Shown in pieces: positions 1-13,257 of a DNA stretch of 64,000 bases (its first letter is position 1; each line of letters starts with the position of its first letter). The DNA is from Nissolia schottii. Lineage: Eukaryota; Streptophyta; Magnoliopsida; Fabales; Fabaceae. Below the pieces are notes generated by a model. That model had not been told where the DNA came from, did not search any database, and saw only the letters and a list, made by a program, of their open reading frames with translations. Where the stretch lies: NCBI GenBank assembly GCA_003254905.1, contig QANU01062782.1, positions 717,075 through 781,074 on the forward strand, read 5' to 3'. A program made the translations under genes and the position numbers.

Positions 1-633
1 ATTTTTATTTAATTTTTGAACAGTTAAAATAATTAACATAGACGACTTCAATTGATATTTAAGCCAATTACCCAATTATTTTTATAACAAGATTAGGCAT
101 TTAAAATCAATTATTAGTCAAAATATTTGTAATAATTAACTCTAATATAGACTCTCTAGTCACAATCTAGCCCAACCTAAATCTATGCCCAACTTGCCCA
201 AGCCTCACCAAACCTAACAGCACACATTCAACCCAACTTACAACCAATCCAATTCAACCCACATCTAACCCAATTTAAATCACATCACACATATCTCACA
301 TACATGATCCAACCAAAATCACACCTAATCTGGCTAAACCTGCATCAAATCCATACCTAGCCCAACCCAAGCCTCCAAACCTAACTCAAGCCACATGCAA
401 CCAAACTCAACTTCCAACCCAACTCAACTCGTATTCAACACAACTTACATTAAACCCAAGTCACATCCAACTTCAACTAACATTCAATCCAACAAACCCT
501 ATATCAAGTCCAATCCACATCTAATCTAACCCAACTCATGTCCAACCCATCAAACTCAACCAACATTTTCAACCCGCATTCAACCTAACCTATATCAAAC
601 TTAATTCACATCAAACTCAACCCAACTCACATC
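1..633. repeat. Direct repeat, copy 1 (cut by window edge)
   Basis: This segment recurs at 1006-1638 with an offset of 1005 bases. I noticed a single mismatch (C at 330, G at 1335). The first 140 bases are ordinary AT-rich DNA and the rest is a C/A-rich, G-poor field. The match stops at 633, where copy 1 runs into a G-containing transposon-like stretch and copy 2 continues in C/A-rich repeats. The left border lies outside the window, so the unit may be longer. Confidence 0.9.
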
Positions 634-1005
634 AAGTGGGCCTCCATGTCATGGGTCGGGTTGAGTTTTTGGGTTATGCCATGTGGCATCCCACGTGGCG
701 TGCCGCGTCAGCACTTGAGGCGTCCACGTTAGCGCAGTTAACTCTCATCCATCTCCAGGGACTAAAACCAAACTTTTAAATTTCACAGGGACTAAAACTT
801 TTATATAGGGACTAAAACAAAACTATTAAATTCTACAAGAACTAAAAACATAATTAACCCTAAAATTAATTATTACATTTTATCTAATGATTATTGATTA
901 TTCAACAATTTTGTTCATGTTACAACCTGACCATGCTAGTTGTAGAAGTTCAAAAGGATATATATATATATATATATATATATATTGCAAATTTTTGTGG
1001 TACGA
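634..1005. repeat. Spacer between the two copies; probable DNA-transposon end
   Basis: The spacer contains a GC-rich patch with CCATGTGGC, CCACGTGG and GCGTCAGCAC (about 690-715). After it comes a repeated GGGACTAAAAC motif (from about 758) ending in a relic near 840-865 followed by TTAACCCTAAAA. Terminal blocks of this kind are common in dicot Mutator-like and related DNA transposons, but no matching opposite end is visible, so the class is a guess. A (TA)n run follows at about 959-985. Confidence 0.35.
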
Positions 1006-1638
1006 ATTTTTATTTAATTTTTGAACAGTTAAAATAATTAACATAGACGACTTCAATTGATATTTAAGCCAATTACCCAATTATTTTTATAACAAGATTA
1101 GGCATTTAAAATCAATTATTAGTCAAAATATTTGTAATAATTAACTCTAATATAGACTCTCTAGTCACAATCTAGCCCAACCTAAATCTATGCCCAACTT
1201 GCCCAAGCCTCACCAAACCTAACAGCACACATTCAACCCAACTTACAACCAATCCAATTCAACCCACATCTAACCCAATTTAAATCACATCACACATATC
1301 TCACATACATGATCCAACCAAAATCACACCTAATGTGGCTAAACCTGCATCAAATCCATACCTAGCCCAACCCAAGCCTCCAAACCTAACTCAAGCCACA
1401 TGCAACCAAACTCAACTTCCAACCCAACTCAACTCGTATTCAACACAACTTACATTAAACCCAAGTCACATCCAACTTCAACTAACATTCAATCCAACAA
1501 ACCCTATATCAAGTCCAATCCACATCTAATCTAACCCAACTCATGTCCAACCCATCAAACTCAACCAACATTTTCAACCCGCATTCAACCTAACCTATAT
1601 CAAACTTAATTCACATCAAACTCAACCCAACTCACATC
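1006..1638. repeat. Direct repeat, copy 2
   Basis: Near-identical copy of 1-633 (see that entry). The two copies being almost unchanged implies either a recent duplication or an assembly join. No gene is seen; the short reading frame in the C/A-rich part reflects absence of stop codons in low-complexity DNA. Confidence 0.9.
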
Positions 1639-2215
1639 GAACTCAGCTCACATCTAATCCAACCCAACTTAACTCAACCCACATTCAACCCAACTGACAT
1701 CCAACTCGGCTCATCTCGACCTATCTCACATCTAATTCAACCCGCACCCAACCCAACCCACATCAAAGCCAACTCAACCTGCATTCAACATAACCCACAT
1801 CAAACCCAACTCATATCAAACCCAACCTAACTCAACCTATATCAAACTTAACCCAACATGCATCAAACCCAAATTACATCCAATCCAACCCTACCCAACC
1901 CACATTTAACTTAACCCACACCCGACTTAACCCACATCAAACCCAACCCAATTCAACCTACATTTAACACAACCCACATAAAACCCAACTTACATTCAAC
2001 CTGCATCAAACTCAACCCACATCTAACTCGCATCAAACTCAACACAACCCAACCCGCATTAAACCCAACTTACACCCAACCCAACTCAACCCACATAAAA
2101 CCCAAATTACATCCAACTCGCATCAAACTCAACATAACTCAATCTGTATTCAACCTAATCCACACCCAACCCAACTCAATTTACATCCAACACAAACCAT
2201 ACCAAAACGAACTCA
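1145..2215. repeat. Purine-poor C/A-rich repeat field (CAACCCAACTCAACC-like)
   Basis: About 1 kb built from imperfect copies of words such as CAACCCAACTCA, CCACATCAAACC and CATCCAAC, with hardly any G on the plus strand. A shorter piece lies at about 160-633. It looks like a degenerate minisatellite derived from a roughly 5-base CAACC/CAACT core. There is no coding potential. Confidence 0.8.
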
Positions 2216-3173
2216 AATAGAATATTCAACATTTTGAATAGTAGATAATAATGAATCCCCCTTGTCCTCACCGCAGGTCTTCTGATATGTTGATTTTGAA
2301 GGATGATTGAGGAGATGTAATGATATCAAAGGTTTTCGGTTTCCAAAATGATTTTAATGATGATTAGCCAACGAAAAATCAATTATTGTTGCCATTATTT
2401 ATTCGAATGTCATTGCGCTGATTATGGACTTTCACGAATATGAAGTTGATAATTTTAACTACATCAATTCTGTTTTGTCAGATGTTGAGATGAATAACAG
2501 CTGCTATGAGCATATCTTGTAACTCATCAAATGTATCAAACGAAGGAACATTGTGATTACACCGATTTAAAACAACAGATAACAAGCTTGCATGTGGGTT
2601 ACATATCTCCGTTGTACACAGGAAGCGAACCAAGAGGAACACCACATAACTACCGGATGGTGAATGCCACAAGCTGCGAATATATTTTATTTATTAAATA
2701 TTTTGCTTACACTATACATTCTTGAGTAAAAACTAAATTGTAACGCTTTACATGCATGACCTTTGTATACTGTTGAAATAAATAAAAATAAAAGAGGAGG
2801 AAATAATAGAAAAAAGAATAGCAAAATTTAGCATGGTATAGTAAAGTTGAAATGTCACCTAGAATTCATCAAGTATGAGAAAGGTTGCTTCTGTGATCAA
2901 ACTGAAGGAGATCCGGTCAGATGAAAAAGGAGTAACCAGTTGATGATGATGCATGAAACTTCAAACCTAGCAGCGTAGTTTCAGGCCATGTCTCTCATTC
3001 ATAAATCACAACATTCCTATTTTATGTGCGTTCTCAATCTGATATGTTCTTGCATGGAATGTACACTGCATGAGATAAATCGCGCTGCTCAAGCAGTAAA
3101 TCTGAGGTCTCATCAATATGTAGAAACCCCGTGAAATTGAGCAGATAGCACAGGAAAGCCTCCTGTTATTCAA
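2216..3173. other. SS4 3' flank and 3' UTR
   Basis: No gene seen. The stretch just below 3174 is the expected place of the SS4 3' UTR and polyadenylation signals. Reading frames here are short, on both strands, and resemble no family I know. Confidence 0.6.
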
Positions 3174-6100
3174 TTAAGCACGTTTTGTTGCTTTTGCTCT
3201 AGCCACAGACTTCAAGTAGAGTTCCTCGTATTGAGCTGATGAAGTGTCCCAGCTGAAATCTATATTCATGTCCTTCTGAACAAGCTGCTTCCAACCTTCA
3301 GGATTGTTCATGTAGAGGTTAAATGCACGTTCCAAAGCTCCGTTTAAACCCTGTCAAAAATGTATAGTTAGAGTCGTGGCCAAAACAATTAACAGTATTG
3401 ATATTGTTTCTCAAGTACTAATGGTTTGGTCAGCAACTAGCTACAATCATGTTGCAGGTTTGAGACGGTACTCCTTCCATTTCAGTAACGAACAGCATTA
3501 AATATTGTTTCTCAAGTAGACAAGTAAATTGGAAGGGGAGGAGGCAGGGTAAGAGGTAAAACAGGTGAAGTAAAATCTATGGTATATGGCTTTCCCTAAC
3601 CGACTAACACAAGACAGAATCAGTGACCTAGGACTGTAATAACATTTGATATTTACTGCTTTACCTGCTCATCAGCATTTAAAAATGTAAATCCATTTTG
3701 AAACTGGGAAGGTATTGTATCATCATCAACGTCAAAAACACTACAAAATGAGACGTAATTAGTTGAAGTTAATCAATGGGAAAACAAGCAATATGCTTTC
3801 ATGTTGTCACATCATGCATGCGATGCTAACCTGTCATTTAGGCCACCAGTTTTTCTGACAATTGGTATCGAGCCATATCTCATTGATATCATCTGCAGGA
3901 AAAAAAAATTAAGATACTGTGAAAATGAAAAAAAAGAAGTGGGGAACTGAGAGAGACTACTCGGACTGGTAATACACTATAAGGTTTATAATGTTAACAA
4001 TATGCATTCAAGTTTCAACCAAAATGAACTAGGTCCTTCATGAGAGAGGGAAGAAAAATGTTTATGTAGATTTTACCTTGTTCATGAGTTTTACTTTTAA
4101 TGAGAGAGGCTGAGGGTTTTCAACCCCTCACTGGCCTCCATTTTATGATTTCCCCCCAAATTCGGTGTTTTATTTTTTTCAATCAAGCTTTAAAAACTTG
4201 AGAGGCTTCTAATTTTACAATATTGTGCCACACATCAAACATGTATCCTAACATTTTCCCAAATCTGAATCTAGCTCTTCCCTTGTGTCCGCCCTTAACT
4301 CACTTCTATGATCATCTCAATTGAGCTGTTTTTTCTTTCTCACCTCCCTTTATTTCTTGTAAGTGTAGAAAACAGATTTTGGCACACAGATTGAGTTTCA
4401 CAGAATGAAAATCAGTTACTAGTTCAGTAAAAAATCATACAAGCCTCTATAGCCATGAGACAGTTTTCTAGGATTTTTTTTTTATAGAAGAAAACTATTA
4501 AGATGAAGAGAAAGAATTACAAATTTTCTATGAAATGCTAAAAGAACTTTTACCATGAAGATACATATATCATGAAAAGAATGTAGCATAGATTTCCTTT
4601 AATCATGATATTCTACAATATCAATAAGTAATTTCCTACAATTTTATTACCTTCTAAATTCATGAACAACTACTTTGACCATACCTGTGTTAGGCCACAA
4701 GGTTCAAAGATAGACGGAATGATGAACATGTCAGAGGCAGCAAAAATGGCATGGGAGAGAGATTCGTCATACTTCAATATCAACCTTATGTGATCATGAT
4801 TCTGAAAGTGGTCGGCAATGCCCTCAAATTCTCTCTAGAGAAGAGAAAACTAGTAATCAGTTTACAGAAAATAGCAAAATGAATTGGCCGTCAAATTAAA
4901 ATAAATGTTTTTTTGATAAAAATAAATAAAAATAAAATTTCAACCTTACCAACCAATTTCAACAGCATTTATTTTTGAAAGAAAAATTTTCATGAATCGT
5001 CCCTTTCACATAACCATCTGGCTTTTTTCTCTCACACCCACATAAATTTACAATAGCAGTACGAGTGTTATTAGACATACATATATAATTAGTTTTGAAG
5101 ATAGTTTTTTACTCTGCAAATGAGTGACTTGGGATCCTCTGCGATTATCTTCACTGAAACATATGCCAATGTACATCAACAAACATTTTTTTTCCCTCTT
5201 CCTGAGATTGAATTCCACCATACTGTGGTGATGTGATGTATGTGACATTTAGTCACTTTCATCTCATTCTATACCGTCTGGGAGGTCTCCTTTCTAAAAT
5301 GAATTAAGATACCTCTAAATTCAACTAGAAGGAAAGAAAATATGACCTGAATATGTGGCACTGGACTTGAACCAAGAAGAACAAATTGTCCTCCGAGCTC
5401 CAATGTTCGATATATTGCATGCCTAATAAGATGAACACCTTTTTGTGGAACCAATCTTGTTATGCAGCCAACCTATCAAGGAGAGAATTAAAAATAAAAA
5501 ATACAATTATTAAAGCATTTCTAAAAATCACTCCTGAATGATTATTTCTCGTCAATAACCATCTCTCAAAAGTTATAGAGGTGATTGAACAGTTTTTATA
5601 TTTAACATGTTCCCTCATGCAAGATCCCATTGGGATTGGAGTGTCTCAAGTGTACAAGCCAACCTTATACCTTGTGCTGAAATTTGACTTCTTTTTTTTT
5701 TTTTTTTAAGAAGAATAGGGGCAACCAGAATCAAACTCTAACCACTTGCTCAAAGAGGCTTTGAAACCACGTCAATAACCATTTCTCCCAAAAGCTTAAG
5801 CAATTCGCTAGAGGTAATTGAATGAATTTTATATTTAAAATTTATTAAATGAGTAACAGAAAAATTGAAATTTCAAGATAGAGTATCATTTCCCCACATG
5901 CATGAAAGGAAAGGCAGCAAGTGGCACCATAAAGCAAAATCTTAAGGACATTAGTTTATAAGTCAGTCACTGTAATAAAGCCTAATCAAATACAGGTACT
6001 TATATTAAATAAAACTGCACACCAACACTAGCTAGAAAAATAAGTAGATGAAATGCAATTAGTTCTCGTAAAATCCAAGCATTAATCAAATACTATAGCT

Positions 6101-9100
6101 TTAGATGGCAGTCATGTGCCTATTTGGTATAGAACTAATACCTACTCCAATTTGTTTTTGTAGTAGCACGGACAAAATTTACAATTCGTGACTTGCAAAT
6201 TTTGCCTTTTATCATTAAATCATGCCATTGCGACATTGTAACAGAGTTACTCAGACATGAAAGACAGCAGGCAATAGGTTAGACTAAAAACTGGATATCT
6301 TTAGTTTTGTATAAAAATTCTTGAAAATTGAAACCAAATTTCTGTTGTATGAAGCTATTATTATCCACAAGGAATCCAATTGTGATATCTACAAAATAAA
6401 GACATGCACAGAAACCAAATTTCTACTGAAGAAAAAATAAGTAATCCCTCTCATCTGTGTATCACTAAACACCTTTTGTTGATAAAACTCCAGAAGATTG
6501 AGTATTGGTACCTCCATTCAAATGTTTCATAAAACCACACAAGTGCAATTAGCGGCCACATAGTTATCATCCCTCAAAAAAAGAAATAGGAGTGAACTAT
6601 GATGTATGTAAGGAATAAATTCTCATCTGAAATTAGGATATATAATTACCAATGGTCTCCTAACATCTGCAGATGAAAGACCTATATTCCTTCTTAAGGC
6701 TGCCTTGTTCTCTGCTTTCCCTTGAAGATCATTTGCATTGTACTGAACTTCAAGAAATGTGTCAGTAGCAGGATTCCATGCGTCAGTGTCAATACCATTA
6801 AGAATCCCAATGAACTTTTTGGAATGGGATGAGAGAGTTGAATGGAGGCCTTTTCCTCCCTGCATTTTGTACAAGAGTATCATTCATGAGAACAACTTTT
6901 ATGACTGACACTCTAAGAAGAGTGCTTCTGCACTAGTTTAAGCTTTAAAAACAGAGAACCTGCTAACAGCTTAATTTACTCTGACAAAGCTAAACTGTAA
7001 CTGCAATAGTCTAAAAATTATTATCCTTTTAAGTAAATGCATTAGTCAAACATGAAGATCAACTCACTCCTTCCAGCCTATGTTAATATGCAAATCAAAT
7101 TAGATATCAATGTCCCCTCCTATTACATACATAACATTGAACGTCACATAGCTGGTATAAAGGCATAAGCAAGAGTCTTCACTTATTATTAGAAGCAAAG
7201 CCCTTGTTTATTCTTACCACAAACCAAATCTCCAATAAGCTTTAGTTAGGTGAAGAATATGAATAGTTTAATGTTTATAAGTTTATAACTCATCACCCCA
7301 CATGAAAGCCATTTGGGCTTAAAGCACAAGCCAACTCAAACCTTAAACAGGACCTTTTTTTGGATAAGAAAACCCTGTGCAGGAATTATAATTTAATTAG
7401 AAGTATTAGGGTGGCATGGATCAAACTCTTGACCACTTGATCATAGAAGCTCAAATTTGTCAAGGATCAGCTCTCCTTAAAGCTTTTAGGTGGAGTCATG
7501 TAAATGTTTTTATATCTCTAACAATCCTTTTATGGAACCATCTTTTTACTGCACAAAGGAGAGTGAAATCAAAGCAGTTATGGGACAAGATGTTATTCCC
7601 AGTCAATCTTATGCTTATGCCAACATGAGTTTTTGCCTTTCTTTTTGGGTATTGATTAAAAAAAGTATATTTTGACAAAACAGAAAATACCTAACATGCA
7701 CAAGAACAAAATGAACCATACCTCAGCAGTTCTCACTTCTTGGGCGTAAGTAGGTGACACAGTGGTCACAATGTTTGAGAAAACAACTCCACCCTGGCCA
7801 TTGGAAGGTAAAACTATTACTTAAATTTGCTAATATATAGAACCATAGACAACCTTCTATTATTATACCTTGACAGCATTGACTCTATCATGCGCTGAGT
7901 TGTCCTGCATTCTATCTGGTCTGTTTAACTGGTGGGCATCAAGACCACACGATTCCAGTTCTGAAGCAGCTGCAGTCCCTTGATACTCAAAGTTGTGGCA
8001 TGTAAAACATATCCTAGCCGAATTTAATCCTTTCGGGGCATATATATCCCAATATAGAGGAGCCTACCAAAGGAACACGAATTTTAATCTATGTTATGCA
8101 ATGGGCAAAAGTTTTCTACATGCCGAGAAAGAATATGAAAGCTCATACAACAAATGCTGTCTGCCAATCATGGCAATGAATGATATCTGGCTTCTTTCCA
8201 GCTTGAAGAAGAAATTCCAGAGCTGCACGGCTAAAAAATGAAAAGCGTCTGAAATCATCATGCTCTCCATAGAAGTTTCCTCTCCAAAAGAACTTATCAG
8301 GATGCTGGGGCTCAATGAAATAAACAGGAAGGCCTGCATGGTTAAAGTTAAGTTACTACACCATATAAAGTGGTAAAGACATCTAATTAAAATGGAAACA
8401 TTTAATTGTTAACCTTCAATAGTGCCAACCCAGATTTTATTTTTGTATAACTGACCATCAAAGTATGACTCTATCACCGCATCCAAACCCTGAAAGAATA
8501 ATCAAATTATCAAACTGTTCAAGATACGAGTTTAGTTCTTTTCTCAATAGAAGAGCATACCCTTAAGTCACCAATGCGGTCATATTGTATACAGTCATAT
8601 TTGGGAAGAACAATTTCGACAAGGTGTCCTTTCTTTTGTAATGCTTTACCTAGACCACTGATAACATCCCCCAAACCACCAACCTGTTACAGAAATAACT
8701 CAATCAAATTATTAATTTCCAAGCAGCAAGCACAGAACAGCGGAAAGCAAAGGATCTGGCTTCATTCCAGGAGAGAAAAAAATGAATAGTGAATTAATTA
8801 AACAACAGAGAACTTCTTAATCATACTAAATTTAAGATGACAGTTGACCGAACACTCCTACTAATTCCAGCGAGACAAAGAAAAAAAGGCTGCAGTGATG
8901 ACAAAAGAACAATCCCATCCAAGTGTAAATGCAGTTACAGAATCTGTTCGTTTCTTCAAAGGAATCTTCCAGACGATCATCAACCTTACATCTGGGATAG
9001 GGTTTAGACTTTAGTGGTTGATGAAACATCATTAACAAATATTAAGTCCACACAGACCAAATATGCTACATGAATCTAAAAACTTCCAACCCATCCAAAG

Positions 9101-10082
9101 TACCCTGGCCATTCTCATACCAAACCAAAACCCCCAAGCATGTATCAACAAAACCTCTCCCTAGGTCTGCTGGCAAATCCACTGTGATTCAAAGATATAA
9201 AACAACCTATCACTCAAATACACCATGAACCCACACAATGTAAAAATTAATGAAGTCAGAATATTTGGGAATTAATAATTCAGGAACTAATATCTTGCGT
9301 TGCAGGATAATGAAGGGTGCTTCAATGATCCACACGCACTTTAATAATAAAATATAGCATCACTGCCACAGATACAAAGCAAGTATATAAGAAAAACTCT
9401 CCCCATGCTGACTAAGAGATACAGGTCTGGGATAATTAAAGCACTTACCTATCCACTGAATGCAGAATTAATAATAATATTCCCAATAAAAAGGCTGCTT
9501 AATGGACAAGACTCCCTCCTAGTGGGGTCCCCACAAACGAAGAGGACGTTTATAGGATTTGAATCCGTGACCTCTTAAATCAAAAAGGCTACAACCTTAC
9601 TGTTACATCAAGATTCACCCTCTATTAATATTCCCAATACACCAAGAAAAATTAATCTTAAGAACATAAATATCCAACCCCAATGTCTGCACTCCAGAAG
9701 ACAGATGACCCTTTACTCAATTAGATGGCCAAGTGTTCCAAAAGCTTAATAGCAAAGTCAACTGCATAATATTCAGTTTTATGCACTCAAATTCATGTCA
9801 TGACAGTGTCTAGTCATTTTCATACTAGTGCCACCGAATCTATAGATAATGAACCAACCATAGTCAAGTCTAAATTAGTATGAACTGAATAAGTTCACAA
9901 ATCATGGTAAGAAAAGGATAAAGAAAATCACAATTGAAAACCTGGGATCTTGCAATTAGAACAACTCTTATTCTAAATGGGTAACAAAGATATAAGCTAA
10001 CAACAAATTCTTAACTGCATGTAACTATTTCCATACGAGTTTCAACAATGCAAGAAGTGAGAGAGAGAGAGAGAGTGTGTGG

Positions 10083-10129
<47 letters not shown>

Positions 10130-13100
10130 CACTTCATTTTGATGATTCGTGACAGTTCGTTTCAATAAAGATCTTGCATCCAGTACTCCCCTATTGAAAT
10201 AGAGAAAGATGCTCCTGGTATGATTTTGAAAGATTCTGGAAGGTGTAATAGCATGTGAAGACCACATTGTAGGGGAGAGGGAAAAGACCAGACTAAAACA
10301 TAGAAAAAAAAACACATGGATAAGATAAAATGAGTTCATCAGGATAAAATGTAGGGATAAGGATGCAATTATTTCACCTTAGCAACTGGCGCCATCTCTG
10401 CTGCAATATGAACCACATACAATCCTGGACTAGAGATAAAAAATAAGAGATACATAAGACAATAGATGGTATATATAAATTGTAATTTTACAATTGAAAG
10501 TTAATACCTTGTTGCAGATGACGTAAGCCCGACAAATGCAGAAATAGCCTCATGTTCACTCTGTCCTTTGCAAGCCATATATATATCACTAATACGTCTG
10601 TCTCTCTTCCACACCTTTTCTCTCAAAAGTTTTGCATCATCTGCTGATATTTTCTTTTCGAGTGACCAACCATCAATCATAAGCAACAATCGACTCCAGA
10701 ACTCCCATGGCATATCTTCCACTGGTTCATTCAGTGCCCGTCTCTTGCTTTCTTCTTTCAGAGTATCAAGTGTGTCTTGAAATTCCTTCACTGACTCTTG
10801 ATACAGCTGAACATAAGAGTTTATCTCTTCATCTGACTTTTGAAGACGGTCCTCCAATAATTTTATCTTTTGCTGCATTAGTTCATTATATTTCTGTAAT
10901 TTATCTGATGACAACTTATAAATATTTGCTTCTTCTAGGGATGCTTCCAATTTATCAACCTTCCTTCGAAGATCCTGGTTTTGTTGCAACACTACAATAG
11001 CTTGATCAGCTTGTTTGGTTGCTTTATCTAGCAACAATTGCAGACTTTCAACCTTGTCCCATAAATCCTTGCATTCAACTCTTAGTGTAGACAGTTTTGA
11101 CACGTCTTCTTGAGATACAGATAATTTTGATTCCAAGTCCTTTAGAGAAGATTCCAAAGATGACCGTTCATTTTCCAATACCACTAAGCGCTCATCTGTA
11201 TTCTTGACATCGTTAAGCTGAGTTTTAAATGATTCTATGGCATTTTTCAATGAGGCATTTTCTTCCCTCAATGAACTAAGCTCCTCAGTAAGTGAATGAA
11301 TACTATCATTATGAATATGACTCATAGAATATTCATCACTCAAAACTCCCTTTTGATAGTCATGCAATTCAATATCTTTTCCTTCAGTACTGCCCCCCTT
11401 AGCCAAGTCATTACGCAGTTTCTCTAACTGGTCCTCCAAGAGTTCCACACGTATCTTTTCCTGGGTCGCCACTTTAATCCGTGCATCAGTCTCAGCCAAC
11501 CTCATCTCTAAGGCATTAATTTCCCCTTGTAATGCTTCCTTTTCGGCAAGAATCTTCTCAAGATCTTGAAGTGCACGGACTCTAGCTTGATTTAAAAGAA
11601 GGATGTCTGCAAGAAGAATATGTAATTCTTAATAGTAGGTGACAAGACATTGAATAAAAAATAAGGGTATGAAAACTAAATCCATAAGCAAAAGAGAATG
11701 AAATCTTACTTTGCTCTGCATTTCTTATCATGGCAAGCAAATGCTCGAGTTGACCACCAGATAACTGTTCAGCCTGCTGTTCTCCATTTATGTTTATGGC
11801 CTATTTCATAGTTAAATAATTAGTTGGCCAACCGTTTAACCTCTTAAATTTTCTTTTCCATGGAAACACGATGACTTTATCCAGACTCTTACTGAAAATA
11901 CCATGCAAGAAATTTTCTGACCAGTAATGTGGCTTGATAAATGACTCATGTCTAAAATTTTGCAGAAAGGTCCACATCTAACTAAGAATAAAATGGAGAT
12001 TCATGATATAGGCACCATATTGTAATGATTGATGTGCAAGAAAATATTAAGATCACCTATTGGGAAAGATAAGGGTAACTTATAATGGGAGAATTTGTTT
12101 ATATTGGCTCTGGTTCTCTTCAGTATTTAGCTCATGTCCTAATGTATTTTCCTCTTTGCTCTCCAAAAAAATTTGTTTTTCCAGTAAAAAAAAAGGTCTT
12201 AACAATGGCATTTATAAGCATTCAAGTTAGGTGGCCAGTGGGTCTGTACCTATAAACATGCTACAATTCAGACAAAGAAAAATTAATTGGAAAATACACA
12301 GGTTGCATTTTTAGAGAAGCCACATATAATACATTCTCAATTTCAATTTGTATCTCTAGTTAGTTAAAGGTGATACCAAAGGTGCTGTTTCGGGTAGTAT
12401 GATTGGACTACTTGAATTCTCGGCATGGGTATGCTCCAGAGGATCGCTATTTTCAGTATCATTACTGCCTGTGACTTGCTTGTTTGAGTTTGGGACACTA
12501 TCCAATGAAACCTTTCTACGCTCTGTATCCTCATCTTGATTTGGTTGGGGATTTCCATCTGTGGAAGGCTGTTCATGAGAAGCTTTCTTGATCTGTTGTT
12601 TTTTATGCTGGGAACTGTATACAGTAGAATAAGTTTGTGTGCACTAATCATCAAAGTCAGAAGATTACTAGCCAGTCAAATATGATTAGCCAATATAAAC
12701 GCAAAATCAAAACAAGTTTGAAAAAAACAACACAAGAAAAATATGACATGTCCAAACTCAGAAAAGCAACGAAAATAAATAGACCGGTCATTATTATTTA
12801 GTAAAAGTCAGCTAGTGATTAACCAAAAAAATGATGAACCACAAAAGAAACCAAGGTCGCTTCACTGTTACATTAGCACCACCCCTATTATTTTTTCATC
12901 GATAATTTGATGCTTCCCCCAATTCCCACAAAAGCCATCCGTTTCTTCCTTGGTATAGCTCATTCTAAACAACTTCCCACAAAATCCTAGTTTACCCATT
13001 TCTTCTATGAAGCAAGGGATAACATCAAACCCCAATTGAGAATAGTTGCGGCATATCATCAAACAAGTAGAGTGCAACCAAATGGGCTTGGAATCAAAAA

Positions 13101-13257
13101 GGTACCCGAGAGTCCGGTGCCGCATTCTGCAAGACGTGGGAAGAAGGCGATGAGACGGAGAAGCGGGGAAGCGAACCACCCGATTGGGATTGTCGCAGTT
13201 GAAGCCCCAAAGGTTGAGGTTCCAGCACACAAAGCACGTTGTCAGCTTCGAAGCCAT
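3174..13257 (-). CDS. SS4: Starch synthase 4, chloroplastic (glycosyltransferase family 5)
   Basis: This enzyme transfers glucose from ADP-glucose to growing alpha-1,4-glucan in plastids; in Arabidopsis SS4 is needed for starch-granule initiation. Coding exons in gene order: 13106-13257, 12377-12614, 11710-11800, 10508-11606, 10378-10429, 8561-8683, 8414-8489, 8149-8333, 7869-8063, 7722-7793, 6650-6859, 5347-5472, 4685-4834, 3831-3892, 3665-3740, 3174-3350. They sum to 3084 nt (1027 aa plus stop), close to about 1040 aa for Arabidopsis SS4. Residues 1-50 are Ser/Arg-rich and suit a transit peptide. Residues about 160-500 are long coiled coil, the SS4 hallmark, mostly in the 1.1-kb exon. The catalytic part begins near 528 ([17 protein letters not shown]). 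The ADP-glucose-binding KVGGL (544-548) is split by the 1.7-kb intron 8684-10377; HCHDWQT lies near 664-670 and the second KTGGL at 937-941. All splice sites used are GT/AG and the frame is intact. Exact transit-peptide cleavage is unknown. Confidence 0.96.
5690..5795 (-). repeat. SINE/tRNA-related relic in an SS4 intron
   Basis: On the minus strand this reads GAGCAAGTGGTTAGAGTTTGA then a TTGCCCCTATTCTTCTT stretch and a poly-A-like tail (T16-T17 run on the plus strand near 5690-5706). It resembles the tRNA-like body seen again at 7355-7455 and inside the TRIM at 20708-20790. It lies in the intron between SS4 exons 11 and 12. Small and degenerate; no TSD defined. Confidence 0.4.
7355..7455 (-). 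repeat. SINE/tRNA-related relic in an SS4 intron
   Basis: On the minus strand it contains ATCAAGTGGTCAAGAGTTTGATCC, cited here only as AAGTGGTCAAGAGTTTGATCC-like, followed by a pyrimidine/AT stretch. The same core occurs at about 20728-20753. It lies between SS4 exons 10 and 11. The tail is a T-run on the plus strand near 7352-7360. Confidence 0.4.
9480..9615 (-). repeat. Degenerate tRNA-derived SINE (Au-SINE-like) in SS4 intron 5
   Basis: On the minus strand there is AAGAGGTCACGGATTCAAATC, matching a polymerase III B-box context typical of plant Au SINEs. Upstream of it is TGATGTAACAGTAAGGTTGT, a weak A-box region, and downstream a body ending in GTGGGGACCCC. It sits in the 1.7-kb intron that splits the KVGGL motif. 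Boundaries are approximate. Confidence 0.4.
10061..10126. repeat. Compound (GA)n-(GT)n-(GA)n microsatellite in SS4 intron 5
   Basis: Three adjoining dinucleotide tracts: GA, then GT/GGGTGT, then GA. Located in the intron between SS4 exons 5 and 6, likely length-variable and usable as a marker. Confidence 0.95.

Noticed and set aside
1335..1529. 64-codon frame in the C/A-rich repeat
   Set aside because: Open only because the low-complexity DNA lacks stops; Asn/Pro/Thr/Gln-rich with no family.
10568..11000. Plus-strand frames over SS4 exon 4
   Set aside because: Shadows of the coiled-coil exon on the other strand.
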